Shown in pieces: positions 1 through 8,120 of a stretch of DNA of 30,092 bases (positions are counted from its first letter, which is position 1; the number at the start of each line of letters is the position of its first letter). Location of the stretch: the NCBI GenBank assembly GCA_002493835.1, contig DLAA01000039.1:1-30092 (forward strand). The letters are read 5' to 3'. Origin of the DNA: Lachnospiraceae bacterium UBA7060. Its GTDB lineage: Bacteria; Bacillota; Clostridia; Lachnospirales; Lachnospiraceae. Both the position numbers and the translations under genes were made by a program. The notes under the pieces are model-generated. The model saw only the letters and a list, made by a program, of their open reading frames with translations, ran no database searches and was not told the DNA's origin.

Positions 1-408
1 GTGGTGGTCATCCGCTACGAGGGACCGAAGGGCGGTCCGGGTATGCGGGAGATGTTGAATCCCACCTCGGCTATTGCGGGTATGGGACTTGGTTCCAGTG
101 TTGCGCTGATTACGGACGGCCGTTTTTCCGGTGCATCCAGGGGCGCATCTATTGGACATGTTTCACCGGAGGCAGCGGTGGGAGGTCCCATTGCTCTTGT
201 GGAGGAGGGAGACCTGATCAGCATCAATATTCCAGAGATGAGGCTGGAACTCAAGGTTTCTGATGAAATACTTGCTAAGCGGCGGGAAAACTGGCAGCCC
301 AGGGAGCCTGAGGTGACAAGCGGTTATCTTGCCAGATATCGGGAGATGGTGACAAGCGGAAATAGAGGTGCGGTCTTGGAGATTCCCAAAGGCGGCAGGT
401 CGAATTGA
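1..408 (+). CDS. ilvD: Dihydroxy-acid dehydratase, C-terminal part (5' end outside window)
   Basis: This is the last 135 residues of dihydroxy-acid dehydratase, which dehydrates 2,3-dihydroxy-3-methylbutanoate (or -pentanoate) to the 2-keto acid in valine and isoleucine synthesis, using an iron-sulfur cluster. The visible part holds the conserved C-terminal signature: GMREMLNPTSAI, then LITDGRFSGASRG and GHVSPEAAVGGPIALV, which line the active site in this family. The frame is open from base 1, so the real start is upstream. It ends in TGA and is followed 179 bases later by ilvB on the same strand, so the two probably belong to one branched-chain amino-acid operon. Identification is very secure; only the upstream part is unseen. 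Confidence 0.97.
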   Translation: MVVIRYEGPKGGPGMREMLNPTSAIAGMGLGSSVALITDGRFSGASRGASIGHVSPEAAVGGPIALVEEGDLISINIPEMRLELKVSDEILAKRRENWQPREPEVTSGYLARYREMVTSGNRGAVLEIPKGGRSN

Positions 409-428
409 TATAGGAATGATGGAGAAAA

Positions 429-462
429 GATTGGAAAATCAACCGAATGGTCTTATCCAATC
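429..462 (+). other. Hairpin in the ilvD-ilvB gap
   Basis: GATTGGA and TCCAATC form a 7-bp stem, with a smaller ACC/GGT pairing inside the loop. It lies in the 178-base gap between ilvD and ilvB. There is no following T run, so it is not a standard terminator. It could be an intercistronic RNA structure affecting ilvB; the role is unknown. Confidence 0.3.
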
Positions 463-586
463 GATAATTTAAACAGGAGCGTCACTAATTTCCATGACCG
501 TAAAATAGAGTTTGAAATTCATGTCACGGTTTTTTGGAGTATGTCTGTCGACAAATTTGGTTTGGCGCTTCGGAATGGAGGAAAAC

Positions 587-2254
587 ATGGTATTGACAGG
601 TGCGCAGATTGTTGTGGAATGTCTGAAAGAGCAGGGTGTAGACACGGTATTTGGTTATCCCGGCGGCACAATCTTAAATGTATACGATGCACTGTATCAG
701 CACAGTGACGAAATAAATCATATTTTGACGTCCCATGAGCAGGGGGCTGCCCACGCGGCGGATGGTTATGCGAGAGCCACTGGTAAGGTGGGTGTCTGTC
801 TGGCAACCAGCGGTCCTGGGGCGACCAATTTGGTGACGGGTATCGCTACGGCGTACATGGATTCCATACCTATGGTGGCCATTACCTGTAACGTGAATCT
901 TCCTCTTCTTGGAAAGGACTCTTTTCAGGAGGTGGATATCGCGGGTATCACCATGCCGATTACCAAGCATAATTATATTGTAAAGGATGTTGCGATTCTG
1001 GCAGACACGCTCAGAAAGGCATTCACTATCGCAAAGACTGGCAGGCCCGGCCCCGTGCTGGTGGATATCACCAAAGACGTGACGGCGAACTCCTGTGAGT
1101 ATGAGCAGAAAAAACCGGAAAAGGCTGTGCAGACGGGGAGATATACGGAGGTGGAGCTGGAAGAGGCGGTAAAACTTCTTGAGAACGCAAAGAAGCCTTT
1201 TGTCTATGTGGGCGGAGGCGCTGTGATTTCCGAGGCCTACAGGGAAGTGAGAGACTTTGTGGAGCTTATAGATGCGCCGGTATGCGATACGCTGATGGGT
1301 AAGGGCGTTATTGACGGCCATGATGCAAGATATACCGGCATGATTGGTATGCACGGCACAAAGGCTTCCAACTTCGGAGTGAGCGAGTGTGACCTTCTGA
1401 TTGCTCTGGGCGCGCGTTTTTCTGACCGTGTGGTGGGCAATCCGAAAAAGTTTGCAGAGAATGCCAAGGTACTGCACATTGATATCGATGCGGCGGAAAT
1501 CAATAAAAATATCAAGACGGATGTGTCTCTGGTTGGTGATTTGAAGGAAGTGCTTTCCAGACTGAATGGCAGAATGTCAAAGCAGGAACATAAAGAGTGG
1601 ATGGCACATGTGGAAGAGCTGAAAGAAAAGCATCCGTTATGCTATGACGACAGCGTGCTCTCGTGTCCCTATATTATGGAGGAGATCGACCGTGTGACAA
1701 AAGGGGAGGCTTTGATCACCACGGATGTTGGCCAGCATCAGATGTGGGCTGCACAGTATTACAAATATTCCATACCGCGCACACTGCTTACCTCTGGTGG
1801 TCTGGGGACTATGGGATATGGTCTGGGCGCCTGCATCGGGGCGAAGATGGGTCAGCCTGACAAAATCTGTATCAATATCGCGGGCGACGGGTGCTTCCGC
1901 ATGAACATGAATGAGCTTGCGACGGCCAGCCGCTACAATATTCCGATTATCCAGGTGGTGATTAACAATCATGTGCTCGGTATGGTCAGACAATGGCAGA
2001 CGTTATTTTATGGGAAACGGTATTCACAGACGGTATTGAATGACGGGGTGGATTTTTGTAAGGTGGCGGAGGGCCTTGGATGCGAGGCAATTCTGGTGAC
2101 GAAGAAGGAAGAGGTCTCGCCTGCTATAGAGAGAGCTATCAGCTTAAAGAAACCTGTGTTATTGAATTGCATCATACAGGAGGATGACAAGGTATTTCCC
2201 ATGGTGCCTGCAGGTGCGCCCATCAGCGAGGCCTTCGACGAGGGAGATCTGTAA
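587..2254 (+). CDS. ilvB: Acetolactate synthase large (catalytic) subunit
   Basis: Thiamine-diphosphate enzyme that condenses two pyruvates to acetolactate, or pyruvate with 2-ketobutyrate, the first common step of valine, leucine and isoleucine synthesis. With the start at 587 the protein has 555 residues, the usual size. The catalytic Glu is E51 in TSHEQGAAHAA. The thiamine-diphosphate motif starts with GDG at residues 433-435 and ends in INN. The C-terminus VFPMVPAGAPI is typical. The frame is open back to an ATG at 512, but GGAGG at 577-581 sits 5 bases before the ATG at 587, and family members begin near MVLTGAQ, so 587 is preferred. No regulatory subunit gene (ilvN) follows; the next gene is a cell-wall enzyme. 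Confidence 0.96.
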   Translation: MVLTGAQIVVECLKEQGVDTVFGYPGGTILNVYDALYQHSDEINHILTSHEQGAAHAADGYARATGKVGVCLATSGPGATNLVTGIATAYMDSIPMVAITCNVNLPLLGKDSFQEVDIAGITMPITKHNYIVKDVAILADTLRKAFTIAKTGRPGPVLVDITKDVTANSCEYEQKKPEKAVQTGRYTEVELEEAVKLLENAKKPFVYVGGGAVISEAYREVRDFVELIDAPVCDTLMGKGVIDGHDARYTGMIGMHGTKASNFGVSECDLLIALGARFSDRVVGNPKKFAENAKVLHIDIDAAEINKNIKTDVSLVGDLKEVLSRLNGRMSKQEHKEWMAHVEELKEKHPLCYDDSVLSCPYIMEEIDRVTKGEALITTDVGQHQMWAAQYYKYSIPRTLLTSGGLGTMGYGLGACIGAKMGQPDKICINIAGDGCFRMNMNELATASRYNIPIIQVVINNHVLGMVRQWQTLFYGKRYSQTVLNDGVDFCKVAEGLGCEAILVTKKEEVSPAIERAISLKKPVLLNCIIQEDDKVFPMVPAGAPISEAFDEGDL

Positions 2255-2287
2255 TTGTAAGGTCATTCTCTGTCAGGTGGATGAAGT

Positions 2288-3685
2288 ATGAAGAAATTAT
2301 TAAAACATATGGCAGTGATTTTGGGGATTGCCGCGGTTAGTTTGATGGCAGCCTATGTAGGGCTTGCCGTTTATTATCACAATGCGTTTGTCTATGGCAC
2401 TTGGATTAACGGTATATATTGCACTGGAAAAAGCATTCAGGAGGTAAACAATGAACTGGTAAAGGGGTTCACATATGAGGGTATCACTGTGGAGGATAAG
2501 TTCGGCAGCCTTTATGAGATTTCAGCGGAGGAGATTTCCTATCAATATGACTTTATAAAGGCGTTGGAAATATACCAGAGGCAACAGAATCCCTGGGTGT
2601 GGATTGACAGCTTGATGGGCGGCCATCAGGTGGAGCTGCTGCCGGTAGTGTCCTATGATAGAGACGCGTTTGAGTCTTGCTTTAACGCTCTTCCTTTTTG
2701 TCAGGACAAACGTTCTGACAAGGATCGTCGGGTAGCTGTCATCAGTACGCCCAGGGGTTATGAACTTCTGAATGAGCGCACGGATGTTCTCTCTAAAGAA
2801 CAGGCACAAGAAGCAGTGCGAAGCGCCATCGAGGCGTCCCAAAATTATGTGTCGTTGGAGGAGTCGGGGTGTTATCACGACCTAGAGTTGACGGCACAGA
2901 TGCGTGAAACACTGGATGTCTGGGAGAAGGTTGACCATTTCCAGCAGTGCGGCATCGTCTATCGGATGGGAAAAGAGGAGATTCCATTGGATGCGTCCAT
3001 TGTCTGTGAATGGATTGCCAAGGATGATAACGGCCGTTTTTTATTTGATGAGGCAGGAGAACTACAGCTTAAAGAGAACGCGATTGAAGGTTTTGTGAAT
3101 GCTTTGGCAGAAAAGTATGATACTGTGGGTGCAGCCAGGCAGTTTTTAGCTACTAGAGGAGATATGGTTACGGTGGAGGGCGGTCTTTACGGGAATAAAA
3201 TTGATAAAGAAGCTGAGATTACTTATCTGAAGGAAGCTTTTTATGAAAAAAGAAATGAAGTGCACGAGCCGGTCTATCTACAGGAAGCCTGGGGGAAAGG
3301 GCAGGATGATATCGGCTCTACTTATATAGAAGTGGATATGAGAGAGCAGAAGATGTATTATTATGTGGATGGAGTGTTAAGGATTGATACACCTATTGTG
3401 ACAGGTAACACCTCCCGAAGAATGGGTACGCCCTCCGGGGTCAATTTTGTGTATGCGAAACAGAAGAATCGCATTTTGCGAGGTGCAAATTACGCTTCTC
3501 ATGTGGATTTCTGGATGCCCGTAAAAGGAAATATCGGTATCCATGATGCTGCCTGGCGGGGGAAGTTTGGCGGAACGATCTATCAGACCAATGGGTCGCA
3601 CGGCTGTATCAATACCCCGCGTGCAGCCATGGAACAGCTTTTCGACATGGCGGAAGTAGGTACGCCTGTGGTGATGTTCTACTAA
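2288..3685 (+). CDS. Membrane-anchored L,D-transpeptidase (YkuD family)
   Basis: Predicted cell-wall enzyme making 3-3 (L,D) peptide cross-links in peptidoglycan, or attaching proteins to it, outside the membrane. Of 465 residues, about 8-28 form one hydrophobic segment after a KK start, giving an N-terminal signal anchor. Residues of about 40-320 look like the PG_binding_4-type stalk seen in Clostridia homologues. The C-terminal YkuD catalytic domain (about 340-465) carries the family signature: H419 in GIHDAAW and C440 in SHGCINTP, C440 being the predicted nucleophile. The ATG at 2288 has a weak GGTGG ribosome site 7 bases upstream (2276-2280). It follows ilvB by 33 bases but has no functional link to it. 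Substrate and exact reaction are family inference. Confidence 0.9.
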   Translation: MKKLLKHMAVILGIAAVSLMAAYVGLAVYYHNAFVYGTWINGIYCTGKSIQEVNNELVKGFTYEGITVEDKFGSLYEISAEEISYQYDFIKALEIYQRQQNPWVWIDSLMGGHQVELLPVVSYDRDAFESCFNALPFCQDKRSDKDRRVAVISTPRGYELLNERTDVLSKEQAQEAVRSAIEASQNYVSLEESGCYHDLELTAQMRETLDVWEKVDHFQQCGIVYRMGKEEIPLDASIVCEWIAKDDNGRFLFDEAGELQLKENAIEGFVNALAEKYDTVGAARQFLATRGDMVTVEGGLYGNKIDKEAEITYLKEAFYEKRNEVHEPVYLQEAWGKGQDDIGSTYIEVDMREQKMYYYVDGVLRIDTPIVTGNTSRRMGTPSGVNFVYAKQKNRILRGANYASHVDFWMPVKGNIGIHDAAWRGKFGGTIYQTNGSHGCINTPRAAMEQLFDMAEVGTPVVMFY

Positions 3686-3709
3686 CAGCTCAGCTGTTTA
3701 ACAAAGTAT

Positions 3710-3738
3710 TTGACTAAAGTGTTTGATAAGCGTAAAAT
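3710..3738 (+). promoter_or_regulatory. Sigma-A type promoter upstream of serC
   Basis: TTGACT (3710-3715), 17-bp spacer, TAAAAT (3733-3738), about 50 bases before the serC start. It follows a perfect 15-bp palindrome at 3684-3698 (AACAGCT-C-AGCTGTT) that overlaps the stop codon of the transpeptidase gene and could be a weak terminator or an operator. Suggests serC starts its own transcription unit. Confidence 0.55.
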
Positions 3739-3788
3739 AAATTTTGGTTTTTGTAAACGGAGACGAATGAGGACAGGAGGAGAGAAAA

Positions 3789-4868
3789 GTGTCCAGAGTG
3801 TATAATTTTTCAGCAGGTCCTGCAGTTTTGCCGGAAGAGGTGCTAAGAGAGGCTGCAGAGGAGATGCTTGATTACAAGGGATCAGGGATGTCGGTCATGG
3901 AGATGAGCCATCGCTCGAAGGTGTATGACACGATCATCAAGGAGGCGGAGGCGGACCTTCGTACGCTTCTGCATATCCCGGATAACTATAAGGTATTATT
4001 TTTACAGGGCGGTGCAAGTCTTTTGTTTGCGTCGGTGCCCATGAATCTGATGAAGAACCGCAAGGCGGGCTATATACTGACCGGCCAGTGGGCGAAGAAG
4101 GCATTTGCAGAGGCGAAGATCTACGGTGAAGCTGTGGAGCTGGCGTCCTCGGCGGATGAGACGTTTTCTTATATTCCGGATTGTTCGGATCTTCCAATAA
4201 CGGATGATATGGATTATGTCTACATCTGTGAGAACAATACGATCTATGGAACCAAATATCATACACTGCCAAACACCAAGGGAAAGATTCTTGTTTCCGA
4301 TGTGTCTTCCTGTTTCCTGTCCGAGCCTATGGATGTGACGAAGTACGGTCTGGTCTACGCAGGCGTGCAGAAGAATGTGGGTCCTGCGGGCACACAGGTC
4401 GTTATTATCAGGGATGACCTGCTGACAGATGAAGTTCTGCCTGGCACGCCTACCATGATGAAGTTTAAGGTGCATGCGGACAATGACTCTTTATACAACA
4501 CACCGCCCTGCTACGGTATTTATATTTGTGGCAAGGTGTTTAAGTGGCTTTTGAAAAATGGCGGCCTTGAGGCGATGAAGGCGTTAAACGAGAAGAAGGC
4601 GAAGATTCTCTATGATTTCCTGGATGAGAGCAGTCTCTTTAAGGGGACGGTCAGAAAAGAGGACAGATCCCTTATGAATGTGCCTTTTGTGACAGGAAAT
4701 GAGGAGACGGATGCGAAGTTTATCAAAGAGGCGACAGAGGCCGGATTTGTAAACTTGAAAGGACACAGAACCGTTGGCGGCATGCGTGCCAGCATTTATA
4801 ATGCAATGCCTGTGGAGGGTGTGGAGAAACTGGCTGCCTTTATGGGAGAGTTTGAGAAAAACAACTGA
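3789..4868 (+). CDS. serC: Phosphoserine aminotransferase
   Basis: PLP enzyme of aminotransferase class V that converts 3-phosphohydroxypyruvate and glutamate to O-phospho-L-serine and 2-oxoglutarate, the second step of serine synthesis. The 359-residue length is normal. The N-terminus VYNFSAGPAVLPEEVL is diagnostic for SerC, and K195 in GVQKNVGPAG is the predicted PLP-binding lysine. The C-terminal GHRTVGGMRASIYNAMP is also typical. It starts with GTG at 3789 behind a strong AGGAGGAG (3776-3783), which decides the start. serA, the preceding step of the pathway, lies 108 bases downstream on the same strand. Confidence 0.97.
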   Translation: MSRVYNFSAGPAVLPEEVLREAAEEMLDYKGSGMSVMEMSHRSKVYDTIIKEAEADLRTLLHIPDNYKVLFLQGGASLLFASVPMNLMKNRKAGYILTGQWAKKAFAEAKIYGEAVELASSADETFSYIPDCSDLPITDDMDYVYICENNTIYGTKYHTLPNTKGKILVSDVSSCFLSEPMDVTKYGLVYAGVQKNVGPAGTQVVIIRDDLLTDEVLPGTPTMMKFKVHADNDSLYNTPPCYGIYICGKVFKWLLKNGGLEAMKALNEKKAKILYDFLDESSLFKGTVRKEDRSLMNVPFVTGNEETDAKFIKEATEAGFVNLKGHRTVGGMRASIYNAMPVEGVEKLAAFMGEFEKNN

Positions 4869-4976
4869 AGTAAATCTCTTTGTGTTTTAACAGATCAAGC
4901 GTAAATGTTCGATTGCGAGATTTGTTACACAAATTTGGAGATGCTGTAAAATTATAGTGATAGAAAGGATAGTCCG

Positions 4977-6140
4977 ATGTTTAAATATCATTGCTTAAAT
5001 CCCATTTCACAGGTGGGGTTGGAAAAGTTCAGCGATCAGTATGAGAGGACGGAAAAGATTGAGGAGGCAGACGGTATTCTGGTCAGAAGTGCGGCTATGC
5101 ACGACATGGAGCTGCCGAGGAACCTCCTTGCCATTGCGCGTGCAGGTGCGGGCGTCAATAACATTCCGCTGGATAAATGCGCGGAGAAGGGGATTGTGGT
5201 GTTTAACACCCCCGGTGCCAACGCTAACGGGGTGAAAGAGCTGGTGATTGCGGGTATGCTTTTGGCGTCCCGTGACGTAGCCGGAGGCATGGAGTGGGTG
5301 AAGGCAAACGTATCCGACGAAAACATTGCGAAGGATGCAGAGAAGGCGAAGAAGAACTTTGCCGGAACGGAGATTCAGGGCAAAAAGCTGGGCATTATCG
5401 GCCTGGGTGCGATTGGTGTGAAGGTTGCGAATGTGGCGGAACATCTAGGCATGGAAGTGTACGGCTATGACCCCTATGTGTCCGTGGATGCGGCGTGGAA
5501 TTTGAGCCGTGATGTGAAGCATGTGCTGCATGTGGAGGAAATCTATGCGGAGTGTGATATTGTTACCATCCATGTGCCGCTTATGGACGCTACGAAGGGT
5601 ATGATTGATAAGACGGCTCTCGATCAGATGAAGGACGGTGTGATACTTTTAAATTTTGCAAGGGATCTTCTGGTAGATGAAAAAGCGGTTCTGGAGTACA
5701 TTAAGACGGGAAAAGTAAGAAAATATGTGTCTGATTTCCCGAATCCTACCACAGCGGGGCAGGAGGGATGTATTGTAATTCCGCACCTTGGTGCATCTAC
5801 GGAAGAGTCGGAGGATAATTGTGCGGTGATGGCTGTGAAGCAGATGAAAGATTATCTGGAGAATGGCAATATTACCAACAGTGTAAATTATCCGAAGTGT
5901 GATATGGGTATCTGTGAGCAGGCAGGACGTGTGGCTATCTTCCATAAAAATATTGCTAATATGATCACCAAGTTTACCGCCTGCTTCGGTGATAACAACA
6001 TCAATATCTCCGATATGACAAATAAGTCGAGAGGAGAGGTGGCATATACCATGCTGGATATTGAGACGCCTGCCTCCAAGGAGATTATCGAAAAACTTCA
6101 GTCTATAAACGGGGTGTTCCGGGTGAGAGTGGTGAAGTAA
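4977..6140 (+). CDS. serA: D-3-phosphoglycerate dehydrogenase, short ACT-domain form
   Basis: NAD-dependent oxidation of 3-phosphoglycerate to 3-phosphohydroxypyruvate, the first step of serine synthesis. The 387-residue protein is the short form with one C-terminal ACT domain (about 315-387, INISDMTNKSRGEVAY), a likely serine sensor. The Rossmann motif is GLGAIG, followed by the acidic residue in YGYDPYV. The catalytic Arg is in NFARDLLVDE and the catalytic His in IPHLGAST. The Glu of the usual DVFxxEP motif is not evident; the segment reads VSDFPNPTTAGQEG. The ATG has AAAGGA about 8 bases upstream. Paired with serC, which precedes it. Identification is firm; full activity needs the Glu question settled. 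Confidence 0.95.
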   Translation: MFKYHCLNPISQVGLEKFSDQYERTEKIEEADGILVRSAAMHDMELPRNLLAIARAGAGVNNIPLDKCAEKGIVVFNTPGANANGVKELVIAGMLLASRDVAGGMEWVKANVSDENIAKDAEKAKKNFAGTEIQGKKLGIIGLGAIGVKVANVAEHLGMEVYGYDPYVSVDAAWNLSRDVKHVLHVEEIYAECDIVTIHVPLMDATKGMIDKTALDQMKDGVILLNFARDLLVDEKAVLEYIKTGKVRKYVSDFPNPTTAGQEGCIVIPHLGASTEESEDNCAVMAVKQMKDYLENGNITNSVNYPKCDMGICEQAGRVAIFHKNIANMITKFTACFGDNNINISDMTNKSRGEVAYTMLDIETPASKEIIEKLQSINGVFRVRVVK

Positions 6141-6150
6141 GGATCGTGAA

Positions 6151-6177
6151 CGGCAGCGCGCATTTTGCGGGCTGCCG
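6151..6177 (+). terminator. Hairpin terminator after serA
   Basis: CGGCAGC/GCTGCCG with an inner CGC/GCG pairing and a TTTT-containing loop, 10 bases after the serA stop, followed by ATTATTTG. The stem is strong but the T run is weak. It sits between convergent genes and could serve both directions. Confidence 0.55.
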
Positions 6178-6265
6178 ATTATTTGAACGGCTGTAAAAGA
6201 TAACTTCTCCTACTCTTTATTTTTATTCTGCTTTGTCAGAGTACGGCCATGATGAAAGTTTATCG

Positions 6266-6550
6266 TTAACTGAGACGGTTTGCTATGGAGGAAAAGTCCG
6301 TGCTGGTTTCTCCATCCAAGGTCTGCTGTAGTTTTTTTTCAGCCTCCACAGCGGATTCGCTGGCAAGATCCATATACTGGATAAAGATATCTTCCACGGA
6401 CTTCCCGGTTTCATCGGCAATTTCCTGCATAATAGGTTTTAAGGCTTCTAATTGAAATGAAATTTTGGTTTTCTGGGGATCGATGTCAGCGAGGGCTTTT
6501 TCTGCATAGGTATTGATACGATCCAGAATTTTCTGTTCTTCGATAGTCAT
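6266..6550 (-). CDS. Small acidic protein of unknown function
   Basis: I do not recognise this 94-residue protein. It is predicted to be soluble and helical, with no membrane segment, no cysteine and no obvious nucleic-acid binding motif. It is rich in Glu, Asp, Gln and Ala (for example ADETGKSVEDIF and ESAVEAEKKLQQTLDGE). It is likely real because AAGGAGG lies about 7 bases before the ATG and a -10-like TATAAT (6574-6579, minus strand) lies just upstream. It is convergent with serA and divergent from the DUF1015 gene. An adaptor or regulatory role for its neighbours is possible but nothing in the sequence shows it. Confidence 0.7.
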   Translation of the reverse strand: MTIEEQKILDRINTYAEKALADIDPQKTKISFQLEALKPIMQEIADETGKSVEDIFIQYMDLASESAVEAEKKLQQTLDGETSTDFSSIANRLS

Positions 6551-6573
6551 GTGAATCTTCCTCCTTTTCTGAA

Positions 6574-6591
6574 ATTATACCGCACAGTGCG
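6574..6591 (-). promoter_or_regulatory. -10 element with adjoining palindrome, upstream of the small unknown gene
   Basis: On the minus strand a perfect 11-bp palindrome CGCAC-T-GTGCG (6581-6591) is followed after one base by TATAAT (6574-6579). No good -35 is seen at 16-18 bp; a TTGACA occurs but too far upstream. The palindrome would lie where a repressor blocks polymerase. Tentative. Confidence 0.35.
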
Positions 6592-6707
6592 TCGTTTATG
6601 GGCACTTACCTTGTCAAAAATATCACAGGCCAATACCCTTGCATGCAGTAGATTTACCGCGGCCATGTTTGGCACTGTTCATTGATATCAATAATATCAT
6701 AAATCCC

Positions 6708-6736
6708 TTGTGGTGCCCAGCTTTATTTGTTAAAAT
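6708..6736 (+). promoter_or_regulatory. Promoter of the DUF1015 gene
   Basis: TTGTGG (6708-6713), 17-bp spacer, TAAAAT (6731-6736), about 43 bases before the DUF1015 start. A perfect 12-bp palindrome ATTGATATCAAT (6681-6692) ends 15 bases before the -35 box and is a possible operator. So the DUF1015 gene seems to have its own promoter rather than reading through from serA. Confidence 0.45.
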
Positions 6737-6778
6737 AAATACATATGCTCTGCTAAATGCAGAAAAAAGGAGAACTTT

Positions 6779-8074
6779 ATGGCGAACATTATTCCGTTTC
6801 GTGCGATCAGGCCCAGGGCAGATCTGGCAGAGCGGATTGCCGCGCTGCCCTACGATGTCTACAATAGAAAAGAGGCCAGGGAGGCCGTGAAGGAGGATGA
6901 TTTTACATTTCTTCGGATAGACAGACCGGAGACGCAGTTCCCAGAGGATTATGACATGTATGCGCCGGAGGTTTACGAGAAGGCGCGTGAAATGTTTGAT
7001 CAGATGATAGAGGACGGTTTTTTTGTACAGGAGGAAAAGGAGGCGTATTATGTCTATGAGCTGGTGATGGATGGCAGGTCCCAGGTTGGGATTGGCGCAT
7101 GTGCTTCCGTAGACGATTATGATACGCAGGTGATTAAGAAACACGAGAACACCCGTGCAGATAAGGAGGCAGACCGCATCAGGCATGTGGATGTGTGCAG
7201 TGCCCAGACCGGGCCGATTTTTCTGGCTTACCGCAGAAGAGAGGAGATTGAGCGGGAAGTCAAGCGGGCCATGGAGGGGAGGCCTGTCTATGATTTTACG
7301 GCGACGGACGGCATTACCCATAGAATTTGGGTGATCGACGGGGCGAAGCCTGTGGAGCGGATCAGGAATGCTTTCCGGCAGGTGGAGTCCATCTATATCG
7401 CGGACGGTCATCACAGGTGTGCCTCGGCAGTGCGGGTTTCCCAAAAGAGACGGGCCGCCCTTCCCGGTTATACGGGAAAAGAGGCATTCAATTACTTCCT
7501 GTCGGTGCTGTTTCCAGACGACCAGCTTATGATTATGGATTATAACCGTGTGGTAAAACCCGGAGCGGATTTTGACGAGAGCACCTTTCTGGAGAAGGTG
7601 AAAGAAATTTTCGCCCTGGAAAAAATGGGCAAAGAGCCGTATAAGCCGCAAAAAAAGGGTGAGATAGGCATGTATTACCGGGATGACTGGTATCGTCTCA
7701 TTATAAATAGCATGTTTTATAAAGGCGACCCGGTGGAAGATCTGGATGTGGCAGTATTACAAAAGGAACTTTTGGAGCCTGTGTTTGGAATAGAGGACCC
7801 GAGGGTGGATGAGCGGATTGATTTCGTGGGTGGAATCAGAGGGCTCGCGGAGCTGGAGCGGAGGGTACATACGGACGCGATGGCGGCTTTTGCCATGTTT
7901 CCCACAGATATTCATGAATTGTTCGCAGTCTCGGATGCGGGAAAACTGATGCCTCCGAAATCTACTTGGTTTGAGCCGAAACTCAGGAGCGGCCTTCTGA
8001 TTCACAGAATAGAAGAAAGCGGACAGAGCAGGAGGTCAAATAGGGAAACGGTGTCAGGAGCGCAGGAAGATTGA
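6779..8074 (+). CDS. DUF1015 family protein
   Basis: Soluble 431-residue protein of the DUF1015 (COG4198) family, of unknown function. The family start is clear: IIPFRAIRP, then AALPYDVYNRKEAR. The central signature is YIADGHHRCASA, with D209-G210-H211-H212-R213. The ATG at 6779 follows AAAAAGGAG at 6763-6771. It lies after serC and serA, an association I recall from other Clostridia, which suggests a link to serine metabolism. The DGHHR motif resembles the active-site motif of ParB/sulfiredoxin-fold serine kinases (SerK, SbnI), but that similarity is from memory and the function is not shown. The family call is secure; the role is open. Confidence 0.88.
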   Translation: MANIIPFRAIRPRADLAERIAALPYDVYNRKEAREAVKEDDFTFLRIDRPETQFPEDYDMYAPEVYEKAREMFDQMIEDGFFVQEEKEAYYVYELVMDGRSQVGIGACASVDDYDTQVIKKHENTRADKEADRIRHVDVCSAQTGPIFLAYRRREEIEREVKRAMEGRPVYDFTATDGITHRIWVIDGAKPVERIRNAFRQVESIYIADGHHRCASAVRVSQKRRAALPGYTGKEAFNYFLSVLFPDDQLMIMDYNRVVKPGADFDESTFLEKVKEIFALEKMGKEPYKPQKKGEIGMYYRDDWYRLIINSMFYKGDPVEDLDVAVLQKELLEPVFGIEDPRVDERIDFVGGIRGLAELERRVHTDAMAAFAMFPTDIHELFAVSDAGKLMPPKSTWFEPKLRSGLLIHRIEESGQSRRSNRETVSGAQED

Positions 8075-8120
8075 TGGTGGAATTGCAGAACAAATAAAAA
8101 CAGAAAGGCAGGGGTTGTTT

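Noticed and set aside
416..472. An 18-codon ORF (ends GLIQSII) ahead of ilvB as a possible attenuation leader peptide
   Set aside because: Its ribosome site is too close to the ATG, it has few branched-chain codons in a row, and no terminator/antiterminator pair is clear.
6623..7651. A 342-codon open frame on the minus strand
   Set aside because: It lies opposite the DUF1015 gene, its translation is rich in His, Arg and Ile with no recognisable domain, and it comes from codon bias on the other strand.
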